Below are positions 1 through 6,052 of a stretch of DNA of 6,776 nucleotides, one piece after another; within the stretch, counting starts at the first letter, position 1; each line of letters begins with the position of its first letter. The stretch is from an uncultured Mycolicibacterium sp. (GTDB lineage: Bacteria > Actinomycetota > Actinomycetes > Mycobacteriales > Mycobacteriaceae), in the NCBI RefSeq assembly GCF_937941905.1, contig NZ_CALDGS010000018.1:1-6776 (forward strand), given 5' to 3'. A program made the translations under genes and the position numbers. Under the pieces are notes generated by a model. It ran no database searches, was not told the DNA's origin, and worked only from the letters and a program-made list of their open reading frames with translations.

Positions 1-810
1 TTCACCGGCGAGACCACCACCGGCCGGCTGATCATGCAGTACGCCAGCCAGAACCTCATCCCGGTCACCCTGGAACTCGGCGGCAAGAGCCCGAACATCT
101 TCTTCGCCGACGTGCTCGCCGCCGACGACGACTTCCGGGACAAGGCGCTGGAGGGGTTCGCGCTGTTCGCGCTGAACCAGGGCGAGGTGTGCACCTGCCC
201 GTCCCGCGCGCTCATCCAGGCCGACATCTACGAGGAGTTCCTGGAACTGGGCACCAAGCGGGTGCAGGCGATCAAGCAGGGCAACCCGCTGGACACCGAG
301 ACGATGATCGGCGCACAGGCCTCCAACGACCAGCTGGAGAAGATCCTGTCCTACATCGAGATCGGCAAGAGCGAGGGCGCCCGGCTGGTCACCGGCGGCA
401 ACCGGGCCGACCTCGGGGGCGATCTGTCCGGCGGCTACTATGTGGAACCGACGATCTTCGCCGGCAGAAACAACATGCGGATCTTCCAGGAGGAGATCTT
501 CGGGCCGGTCGTGGCGGTCACCAGCTTCACCGACTACGACGACGCGATCAGCATCGCCAACGACACCCTCTACGGGCTCGGTGCCGGTGTGTGGAGCCGC
601 AACGGGAACACCGCCTACCGGGCGGGTCGTGACATCAAGGCCGGCCGGGTGTGGACCAACTGCTACCACCAGTACCCCGCCCACGCCGCCTTCGGCGGTT
701 ACAAGCAGTCGGGCATCGGCCGTGAGACCCACAAGATGATGCTCGAGCACTACCAGCAGACGAAGAACTTGCTGGTGTCGTACAGCACCAAAGCGCTGGG
801 CTTCTTCTGA
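1..810 (+). CDS. Aldehyde dehydrogenase, AldB/ExaC type (5' end outside window)
   Basis: This is an NAD(P)-dependent, probably cytosolic enzyme that oxidises short aliphatic aldehydes such as acetaldehyde to the acid. The 269 visible residues are the C-terminal half of a protein usually near 505-512 residues; the reading frame is open from base 1. Seen in order: the nucleotide-binding loop FTGETTTG (residues 1-8), general-base Glu25 in LELGGKSP, catalytic Cys64 in GEVCTCPSR, EEIFGPV (164-170) and FGGYKQSGIGRE near 231. The 39-residue gap from Glu to Cys, the CTC motif, and the WTNCYH and MMLEHYQQTKNLLVSYS stretches closely resemble E. coli AldB and Pseudomonas ExaC as remembered, and are unlike betaine-aldehyde dehydrogenases. 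The physiological substrate cannot be read from the sequence. A strong hairpin follows the stop, so this may be the last gene of its own transcript. Family call is very secure; substrate is inferred from family. Confidence 0.5.
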   Translation, partial: FTGETTTGRLIMQYASQNLIPVTLELGGKSPNIFFADVLAADDDFRDKALEGFALFALNQGEVCTCPSRALIQADIYEEFLELGTKRVQAIKQGNPLDTETMIGAQASNDQLEKILSYIEIGKSEGARLVTGGNRADLGGDLSGGYYVEPTIFAGRNNMRIFQEEIFGPVVAVTSFTDYDDAISIANDTLYGLGAGVWSRNGNTAYRAGRDIKAGRVWTNCYHQYPAHAAFGGYKQSGIGRETHKMMLEHYQQTKNLLVSYSTKALGFF

Positions 811-817
811 CCAACCA

Positions 818-868
818 CGGGCGTGCGCCCGCGCGCATCCTTGCTCGCCGCGCGCGGGCGCACACCCG
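818..868 (+). terminator. Long GC-rich hairpin between aldehyde dehydrogenase and prpE
   Basis: Bases 818-836 pair with 850-868 around a 13-base loop (837-849). Eighteen of 19 positions are Watson-Crick pairs; the only mismatch is C822/A864. It starts 8 bases after the dehydrogenase stop and ends 13 bases before the prpE ribosome binding site. No U-tract follows (next bases GGCCCAGACC), so it is not a classic intrinsic terminator, but U-less hairpins are often proposed as terminators in mycobacteria. It could instead be an intra-operon RNA-stability or attenuation element. The structure is seen directly; its function is inferred. Confidence 0.5.
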
Positions 869-880
869 GGCCCAGACCGT

Positions 881-887
881 AAAGGAG
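881..887 (+). promoter_or_regulatory. prpE ribosome binding site deciding the GTG start
   Basis: AAAGGAG lies 9 bases upstream of GTG 897-899, a normal spacing. The alternative in-frame TTG at 888 directly abuts the motif and cannot be its start, so the GTG is chosen. Confidence 0.5.
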
Positions 888-896
888 TTGAGGACC

Positions 897-2792
897 GTGG
901 CTCCCACCCGGGCAGCCGCCGCGCATCGCGACAGCATCACCGATCCGGAGGAGTTCTGGCTGGCGGCCGCCAAGGCCGTCGACTGGCACACCTGGCCCAC
1001 CGGGGCGCTCGAGCATCCCGAACCCGACGTATGGCGCTGGTTCCCCGACGGGGAGCTCAACACCTGCCACAACGCGCTGGACCGGCACGTCGCCGCCGGT
1101 CACGGCGACCGGACCGCGCTGATCTTCGACTCGGCGATGACCGGCACCCGGGCCCGGTTCAGCTACCGGGAACTCACCGACGCGGTGGCCCGGTTCGCCG
1201 GGGCGCTGCGCGGACTCGGGGTGGGCGTCGGCGACCGGGTGGTCATCTACCTGCCGATGATCCCCGAGGCGGTGGTGGCGATGCTGGCCTGCGCCCGGCT
1301 CGGCGCGATCCACTCGGTGGTGTTCGGCGGGTTCGCCGCCGCCGAGCTGGCCGCCCGCATCGACGACGCCCGGCCCGCCGTGCTGCTCACCGCCTCCGGC
1401 GGGCTGGAGCCCGGCCGCACCGTGGCGTACCTGCCGACCGTGGCCAAGGCGCTCGAGCTGACCGCGCATCCGCCGCGCACCGTGGTGGTCAAGAACCGTC
1501 CGCAGATCCCCGGCGACGCCTCCTGGCGGGACGGCTGGCTGGACTGGGACGGGCTGCTCGCCGGCGCGGCGCCGGTCGAGCCGGTGCCGGTGCCCGCCAC
1601 CCACCCGCTGTACATCCTCTACACCTCGGGCACCACCGGCCGGCCCAAGGGCGTGGTGCGCGACCACGGCGGCCACGCGGTCGCGCTGACCTGGTCGATG
1701 GCCAACATCTACGACATCGGCCCGGGCGAGGTGCTGTGGACCGCCTCCGACGTGGGCTGGGTGGTCGGCCACTCCTACATCGTCTACGCCCCGCTGCTCA
1801 CCGGTGCCACGACGGTGCTCTACGAGGGCAAGCCGGTCGGCACCCCGGACGCCGGGGCGTTCTGGCGCGTGGTCGACGACTACGGGGTCAAGGCGCTGTT
1901 CACCGCGCCCACCGCGCTGCGCGCCATCCGCAAGGAGGACCCGGAGGGCGCCGAGCTGCGCAACTACCGGCTGACCTCGCTGCGCACGCTGTTCGCCGCC
2001 GGCGAGCGGCTCGACCCGCAGACCTACCACTGGGCGTCGCGGCTGCTGGACCGCCCGGTCATCGACCACTGGTGGCAGACCGAGACCGGCTGGGCCATCT
2101 GCGCCAACCCGCGCGGGCTGGAGCCGCTGCCGGTCAAACCCGGCTCGGCGTCGGTGCCGGTGCCCGGGTTCGACGTGCGGGTGCTCGACGGCGCGGGCCG
2201 CGAGGTTCCGCCCGGCCAGGAGGGCAACATCGCCGTCCGACTGCCGCTGCCGCCCGGTGCGCTGCGCACGCTGTGGGGCGACCACGGCCGGTTCGTGTCG
2301 TCCTACCTCAACGCGTTCCCCGGCCACTACGCCACCGGCGACACCGGCTACATCGACGCCGACGGCTACGTGTTCGTGCTCGGCCGCAGCGACGACGTCA
2401 TCAACGTCGCCGGGCACCGGCTGACCACCGGCTCGATGGAGGCCGTGGTGGCGACCCACCCCGCGGTCGCCGAGTGCGCGGTGATCGGCGTGCCCGACGA
2501 GGTCAAGGGTGATCGTCCGGTGGCGTTCGTGGTGCTCAAGGCGGGCACCCGGGCCGACCCGGCGACGCTGGCCGCCGAGGTGGTGGCCGCGGTGCGCGGC
2601 GAGATCGGGCCGGTGGCCGCGCTCAAGGAGGTGCACGTGGTGCCGGCGCTGCCCAAGACCCGGTCCGGCAAGATCCTGCGCCGCACCATGCGGCAGGTCG
2701 CCGCGGGGACGGACTACACCGTGCCCGCGACGATCGAGGACCCGGCGGTGCTCGACGCGCTCGCCGAAATCCTCGCCAGGCCCGCCCCGTAG
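897..2792 (+). CDS. prpE: Propionyl-CoA synthetase-like acyl-CoA synthetase (AMP-forming)
   Basis: It activates a short-chain acid, most likely propionate, with ATP and CoA to give acyl-CoA, AMP and PPi in the cytosol. The 631 residues match the ~630 of PrpE. Visible motifs: P-loop TSGTTGRPKG (243-252), HWWQTETGW (391-399), adenylate-binding Asp482 in YATGD, hinge region Arg497 in LGRSDDVIN, and catalytic Lys592 in TRSGKILRR. Lys592 has the same number as the lysine acetylated in Salmonella PrpE, from memory. Acyl-pocket signs favour PrpE over acetyl-CoA synthetase: WVVGHSY (Val-Val 289-290, where Acs has Val-Thr), Ala368 in AAGERLD (where Acs has Val), and PPGALRTLWGD, close to E. coli PrpE. 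The GTG start is set by AAAGGAG nine bases upstream. cobH begins 10 bases after the stop, so the two are probably co-transcribed. Acetate or another short acid remains possible as substrate. Confidence 0.5.
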   Translation: MAPTRAAAAHRDSITDPEEFWLAAAKAVDWHTWPTGALEHPEPDVWRWFPDGELNTCHNALDRHVAAGHGDRTALIFDSAMTGTRARFSYRELTDAVARFAGALRGLGVGVGDRVVIYLPMIPEAVVAMLACARLGAIHSVVFGGFAAAELAARIDDARPAVLLTASGGLEPGRTVAYLPTVAKALELTAHPPRTVVVKNRPQIPGDASWRDGWLDWDGLLAGAAPVEPVPVPATHPLYILYTSGTTGRPKGVVRDHGGHAVALTWSMANIYDIGPGEVLWTASDVGWVVGHSYIVYAPLLTGATTVLYEGKPVGTPDAGAFWRVVDDYGVKALFTAPTALRAIRKEDPEGAELRNYRLTSLRTLFAAGERLDPQTYHWASRLLDRPVIDHWWQTETGWAICANPRGLEPLPVKPGSASVPVPGFDVRVLDGAGREVPPGQEGNIAVRLPLPPGALRTLWGDHGRFVSSYLNAFPGHYATGDTGYIDADGYVFVLGRSDDVINVAGHRLTTGSMEAVVATHPAVAECAVIGVPDEVKGDRPVAFVVLKAGTRADPATLAAEVVAAVRGEIGPVAALKEVHVVPALPKTRSGKILRRTMRQVAAGTDYTVPATIEDPAVLDALAEILARPAP

Positions 2793-2802
2793 GGTGTGGG
2801 GC

Positions 2803-3429
2803 ATGCTCGACTACGTCCGCGACGCCGCCGAGATCTACCGGCAGTCGTTCGCGACGATCCGCGCCGAGGCGGACCTGTCCCGCTTCCCCGCCGACGTGGC
2901 GCGGGTCGTCGTGCGGCTCATCCACACCTGCGGCCAGGTCGACCTGACCGACCACATCGCCTACACCCCGGACGTGGTGACCCGCGCACACGCCGCCCTG
3001 GCCGCCGGGGCACCGATCCTGTGCGACTCGTCGATGGTGGCCGCCGGCATCACCCGCCGCCGGCTGCCGGCCGACAACGAGGTGGTCTCGCTGGTCGCCG
3101 ACCCGCGCGCGCCGGAGCTGGCCGCGAAGCTGGGCACCACCCGCTCGGCGGCGGCGGTGGACCTGTGGGCCGACCGGCTCGCCGACGCGGTGCTGGCCAT
3201 CGGCAACGCCCCCACCGCGCTGTTCCGGCTGCTCGAACTGATCGACGAGGGCGCGCCGGTGCCGGCCGCCGTACTCGGCGGGCCGGTCGGGTTCGTCGGC
3301 TCGGCGCAGTCCAAGGAGGAGCTCATCGCCCGCCCGCGCGGCATGTCCTACCTGGTGGTGACGGGCCGGCGCGGCGGCAGCGCGATGGCCGCGGCGGCGG
3401 TGAACGCGATTGCGAGCGAACAGGAATGA
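2803..3429 (+). CDS. cobH: Precorrin-8X methylmutase CobH
   Basis: CobH moves the C-11 methyl group of precorrin-8x to C-12, giving hydrogenobyrinate, the last ring-forming step of the aerobic cobalamin pathway (cytosolic, no cofactor). At 208 residues it has the length of the mycobacterial enzyme. Visible: catalytic His41 in RLIHTCGQVD (His43 in the Pseudomonas denitrificans enzyme), substrate-contact motif CDSSMVAAGI (74-83), GNAPTAL (134-140) and GGPVGFVGSAQSKEEL (159-174). The protein homology begins at MLDYVRDAAEIYRQ, so ATG 2803 is used. The frame stays open upstream, and GTG 2794 would add only three residues. The ribosome binding site is weak (AGGGTG overlapping the prpE stop), suggesting coupling to prpE translation. 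Its stop overlaps the next gene by four bases. In M. tuberculosis cobG sits directly upstream; here prpE does. Confidence 0.5.
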   Translation: MLDYVRDAAEIYRQSFATIRAEADLSRFPADVARVVVRLIHTCGQVDLTDHIAYTPDVVTRAHAALAAGAPILCDSSMVAAGITRRRLPADNEVVSLVADPRAPELAAKLGTTRSAAAVDLWADRLADAVLAIGNAPTALFRLLELIDEGAPVPAAVLGGPVGFVGSAQSKEELIARPRGMSYLVVTGRRGGSAMAAAAVNAIASEQE

Positions 3430-4901
3430 GCAGGGGCACGCTGTACGGGGTCGGGCTGGGGCCCGGTGACCCGGAACTGGTGACGGTCAAGGCCGCACGG
3501 GTGATCGGCGCGGCCGACGTGGTGGCCTACCACAGCGCCCGGCACGGCCACAGCATCGCCCGGCGAATCGCCGAGCCGTACCTGCGGCCCGGCCAGATCG
3601 AGGAGCACCTGGTCTACCCGGTCACCACCGAGGCCACCGACCATCCCGGCGGCTACACCGGCGCGATGGAGGACTTCTACACCGAGGCCGCGGCCCGCAT
3701 CGCCGCCCATCTGGACGCCGGGCGCGACGTGGCACTGCTCGCCGAGGGCGACCCGCTGTTCTACAGCTCCTACATGCACATGCACACCCGGCTCACCGAG
3801 CGGTTCGACGCGGTGATCATCCCCGGGGTGACCTCGGTGAGCGCGGCGTCGGCCGCCACCGCCACCCCGCTGGTGCAGGGCGACGAGGTGCTGTCGGTGC
3901 TGCCCGGCACGCTGCCCCCGGCCGAGCTGACCCGCCGGCTGACCGACACCGACGCCGCGGTGATCCTCAAGCTCGGCCGCTCCTATCCCGCGGTGCGCCA
4001 GGCCCTCTCCGATGCCGGTCGGCTCGACGAGGCGTTCTACGTGGAGCGCGCCTCCACCGCCGACCAGCAGGTGCTCCCGGCCGCCGAGGTGGACGACGAG
4101 CGGGTGCCGTACATGTCGCTGGCGCTGCTGCCGGGCCGCTACGGCCGCCCCGGCCCGGACCGGTCCGGCAGCGTCGCGGTGATCGGGCTGGGCCCGGGCG
4201 ACCCGCGCTGGATCACCCCGGAGGCGCGCGAGGAGCTCGCCGCCGCAACCGATCTCATCGGCTACGGCCCCTACCTGGACCGGATTCCCAAGCGCACCGG
4301 CCAGCACCGTCACCCCAGCGACAACCGCGACGAACCGGCCCGCGCCCGGCTGGCCTGCGAGCTGGCCCGGCAGGGCCGCGCGGTGGCGGTGATCTCCTCC
4401 GGCGACCCGGGGGTGTTCGCGATGGCCACCGCGGTGCTCGAGGAGGCGCAGCGGTGGCCGGACGTGCCGGTGCGGGTGTACCCGGCGATGACCGCGGCAC
4501 AGGCGGTGGCCAGCCGGGTGGGCGCCCCGCTGGGCCACGACTACGCGGTGGTGTCGCTGTCGGACCGGCTCAAGCCGTGGGACGTCATCGCCCGGCGCAT
4601 CGAGGCCGCCGCGGCCGCCGACCTGGTGCTGGCGATCTACAACCCGGCCTCCAAGAGCCGCACCTGGCAGGTCGGGGCGATGCGCGACCTGCTGCTGGCC
4701 CACCGCGGCCCGGACACCCCGGTGGTGATCGGCCGCGACGTGGGCGGGCCCACCGAGCGGGTGTCGGTGGTGCGGTTGGCCGACCTGGACCCGGCGCTGA
4801 TCGACATGCGCTGCCTGCTCATCGTCGGCTCCACGCAGACCCGGTGGTACACCGGCCCGCACGGGGACCGGGTGTTCACCCCGCGCCGTTACCCGGCCTG
4901 A
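3426..4901 (+). CDS. cobIJ: Bifunctional precorrin-2 C20-methyltransferase / precorrin-3B C17-methyltransferase (CobI-CobJ fusion)
   Basis: One 491-residue protein carries two S-adenosylmethionine-dependent methyltransferases of the tetrapyrrole methylase fold. The CobI half (about 1-245) makes precorrin-3A from precorrin-2; it shows GLGPGDP (10-16) and AEGDPLFYSSYMH with Gly108-Asp109-Pro110. The CobJ half (about 250-491) makes precorrin-4 from precorrin-3B with ring contraction; it shows a second GLGPGDP (254-260), SSGDPGVFAMA (Gly326-Asp327-Pro328) and IYNPASKSR (Asn406). The joining stretch near 240-250 is Gly/Pro/Arg-rich with no stop or frameshift. The fusion is known from mycobacteria (annotated cobI, Rv2066, about 508 residues from memory), so it is expected here. 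ATG 3426 overlaps the cobH stop as ATGA, and there is only a weak AGGA ahead, pointing to translational coupling. CobG, which acts between the two halves, is not in this window. Confidence 0.5.
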   Translation: MSRGTLYGVGLGPGDPELVTVKAARVIGAADVVAYHSARHGHSIARRIAEPYLRPGQIEEHLVYPVTTEATDHPGGYTGAMEDFYTEAAARIAAHLDAGRDVALLAEGDPLFYSSYMHMHTRLTERFDAVIIPGVTSVSAASAATATPLVQGDEVLSVLPGTLPPAELTRRLTDTDAAVILKLGRSYPAVRQALSDAGRLDEAFYVERASTADQQVLPAAEVDDERVPYMSLALLPGRYGRPGPDRSGSVAVIGLGPGDPRWITPEAREELAAATDLIGYGPYLDRIPKRTGQHRHPSDNRDEPARARLACELARQGRAVAVISSGDPGVFAMATAVLEEAQRWPDVPVRVYPAMTAAQAVASRVGAPLGHDYAVVSLSDRLKPWDVIARRIEAAAAADLVLAIYNPASKSRTWQVGAMRDLLLAHRGPDTPVVIGRDVGGPTERVSVVRLADLDPALIDMRCLLIVGSTQTRWYTGPHGDRVFTPRRYPA

Positions 4902-4920
4902 GCGGTCCCGTGCGGTTTCG

Positions 4921-4950
4921 TTGACAGCGGTCAGCGGGACTCGATAGTGT
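4921..4950 (+). promoter_or_regulatory. Sigma-70/SigA-type promoter for the phosphotransferase gene
   Basis: A perfect -35 TTGACA (4921-4926) is followed by two overlapping -10 candidates. GATAGT (4943-4948, 16-base spacer) matches TATAAT at 4 of 6. TAGTGT (4945-4950, 18-base spacer) fits the TANNNT pattern of mycobacteria. Transcription would start near 4955-4958, leaving a leader of about 25-30 bases. AT-leaning hexamers stand out in this GC-rich setting. The -10 overlaps the upstream GTG at 4947, which rules that codon out as the start. Confidence 0.5.
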
Positions 4951-4967
4951 CCGGCGTCACACCGGAC
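4949..4967 (+). repeat. Inverted repeat between promoter and ribosome binding site
   Basis: GTCCGG (4949-4954) and CCGGAC (4962-4967) form a perfect 6-bp dyad around a 7-base spacer. It overlaps the end of the -10 region and the expected transcription start, and ends immediately before the GGAAGGA ribosome binding site. It could be a repressor operator or a small leader hairpin. A 6-bp dyad in GC-rich DNA can also arise by chance. Confidence 0.5.
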
Positions 4968-4974
4968 GGAAGGA
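4968..4974 (+). promoter_or_regulatory. Ribosome binding site deciding the phosphotransferase ATG
   Basis: GGAAGGA lies 8 bases upstream of ATG 4983-4985. It supports this start over the in-frame GTG at 4947, which falls inside the promoter and has no usable motif. Confidence 0.5.
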
Positions 4975-4982
4975 CACGCTCA

Positions 4983-6050
4983 ATGACGGCGGCTCTGTCG
5001 ATCCCGCGGTCTCCTGCCGACGTGACCCCGCAGTGGCTCGGTGCGGTGCTCGGGGTGCCGGTGCGGCACGCCGAGACCGAACCGATCGGCACCGGCCAGA
5101 CCGGCGCCACCTACCGGGTGACGGTGGCCTACGCCGACGCCCCCGGCGACCTGCCGGCCAGTTTCGCGGTGAAGCTGCCCGCCCAGGACGAGTCCGTCGC
5201 CGAGCGGGTGGCGCTGGGCTACCGCGCCGAGCACGCCTTCTACACCCGGGTGGCCCCGCACATGGCGGTGCCGGTTCCGCACTGCTACCACTGCGAGATC
5301 GCCCGCGACGGCGCGGAGTTCGTGATGCTGATGGCCGACCTCGCGCCGGCCGAGCAGGGCGACCAGATCGCCGGGTGCAGCCCGGACGAGGCGCGGCTGG
5401 CGGTGCGGGCGCTGGCCGGGCTGCACGGGCCGAGCTGGTGCCGGCCGGAGTGGGCCGACGTGCCGGGCATCGCGATGCCCAGACCCGACGACGCGGCCGC
5501 CGAGGGGCTGGGCGAGATCGCCCGGATGGCCGCCGACATCACCCTGGACCGGCTCGGCGAGCGGATGACCGGACAGGACCGCGACACCACCCGGGCGGCG
5601 ATGGACCTGGTGACCGCGTGGCTGCGCACCGTCACCGACCGGTACGCGCTGATGCACGGCGACTACCGGCTGGACAACCTGCTGTTCGACCCGGACCGCA
5701 CCCGGGTGACGGTGGTGGACTGGCAGACCATGGGGGCCGGGCTGGCCGCCCGCGACCTGGCCTACTTCATCGGCACCAGCCTGCTGCCGGAGGTCCGCGC
5801 CGACGCCGAGCGCGGCCTGGTCGACGCCTACCACGAAGCGCTGTGCGCCCACGGCGTCACCGGCTACGACCGCGAAACCTGTTGGGACGACTATCGGTTG
5901 GGCATGCTGCAGGTGCCGCTGCTGACCGTGCTGGGCTGCGCGTTCGCCGCCGCCACCGAGCGCGGCGACGACATGATGCTGGTCATGCTGCAGCGCGGCT
6001 GCCGGGCGATCCGCGAGCTCGACAGCCTGTCGCTGGTCAGAGCCGGCTGA
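4983..6050 (+). CDS. Phosphotransferase of the aminoglycoside phosphotransferase / ecdysteroid kinase-like fold
   Basis: This 355-residue cytosolic protein has the protein-kinase-like APH fold and should transfer phosphate from ATP to a small molecule, which is not identifiable here. The core residues are intact: nucleotide loop GTGQTG (36-41), ATP-anchoring Lys64 in FAVKLP, its likely partner Glu83 in YRAEHAFY, catalytic loop HGDYRLDN (225-232, Asp227 and Asn232) and metal-binding Asp246 in VVDWQT. No signal peptide or membrane segment is apparent. The overall look is of the 'phosphotransferase family' proteins that are numerous in mycobacteria, rather than of known resistance enzymes. The fold alone does not predict aminoglycoside resistance. 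It has its own promoter and ribosome binding site, so it is expressed separately from cobIJ. Its last 14 bases overlap the 3' end of cobK on the other strand. It sits where M. tuberculosis has Rv2067c, blaC and sigC, from memory. Base composition does not differ visibly from its neighbours. Confidence 0.5.
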   Translation: MTAALSIPRSPADVTPQWLGAVLGVPVRHAETEPIGTGQTGATYRVTVAYADAPGDLPASFAVKLPAQDESVAERVALGYRAEHAFYTRVAPHMAVPVPHCYHCEIARDGAEFVMLMADLAPAEQGDQIAGCSPDEARLAVRALAGLHGPSWCRPEWADVPGIAMPRPDDAAAEGLGEIARMAADITLDRLGERMTGQDRDTTRAAMDLVTAWLRTVTDRYALMHGDYRLDNLLFDPDRTRVTVVDWQTMGAGLAARDLAYFIGTSLLPEVRADAERGLVDAYHEALCAHGVTGYDRETCWDDYRLGMLQVPLLTVLGCAFAAATERGDDMMLVMLQRGCRAIRELDSLSLVRAG

Positions 6051-6052
6051 CC
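6035..6052. terminator. Small dyad containing both convergent stop codons
   Basis: GGTCAG (6035-6040) and CTGACC (6047-6052) pair around AGCCGG. The phosphotransferase TGA (6048-6050) lies in one arm and the cobK TGA (6039-6037 on the minus strand) in the other. The stem can be lengthened by CT/AG outside a bulged C6053. There is no T-tract on either side. It may act as a weak bidirectional terminator, or the symmetry may simply follow from two overlapping stops. Confidence 0.5.

Noticed and set aside
888..896. TTG at 888 as the prpE start
   Set aside because: It abuts the AAAGGAG motif with no spacing. GTG 897 is at 9 bases.
811..896. Cobalamin riboswitch ahead of the prpE-cob genes
   Set aside because: The gap is only 86 bases and is mostly one hairpin, with no B12-box-like sequence. 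A cobalamin riboswitch needs roughly 200 bases. The 10-base prpE-cobH gap and the 81-base gap before the kinase are also too short.
2509..2802. Upstream extension of the cobH frame into prpE
   Set aside because: The extra residues are Arg/Pro/Cys-rich out-of-frame translation of prpE. CobH homology and the expected 208-residue length begin at ATG 2803.
750..2804. A 684-residue open frame on the minus strand opposite prpE
   Set aside because: It mirrors prpE codons in GC-rich DNA. The translation is low-complexity (His/Gly/Arg/Val-rich) with no recognisable domain, while the plus strand encodes an intact enzyme.
2796..3425. Upstream extension of the cobIJ frame across cobH
   Set aside because: It is an out-of-frame reading of cobH. 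The tetrapyrrole-methylase domain starts right after ATG 3426.
3348..4862. A 504-residue open frame on the minus strand opposite cobIJ
   Set aside because: It is the same shadow effect: a repetitive Gly/His/Arg composition with no family motif, opposite a fully recognisable CobI-CobJ protein.
3426..4901. CobI-CobJ fusion as a novel architecture
   Set aside because: The same fusion is already known in mycobacteria, so it is expected rather than new.
4947..4982. GTG at 4947 as the phosphotransferase start
   Set aside because: It lies inside the -10 element and has no ribosome binding site. ATG 4983 has GGAAGGA at 8 bases.
4980..5852. A 290-residue open frame antisense to the phosphotransferase gene
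   Set aside because: Its composition is Gly/His/Val/Gln-rich with no motif, and the plus strand holds all the kinase residues.
4983..6050. Aminoglycoside-resistance gene
   Set aside because: The fold is shared, but the sequence does not resemble a known resistance enzyme, and such kinases are common chromosomal genes in mycobacteria.
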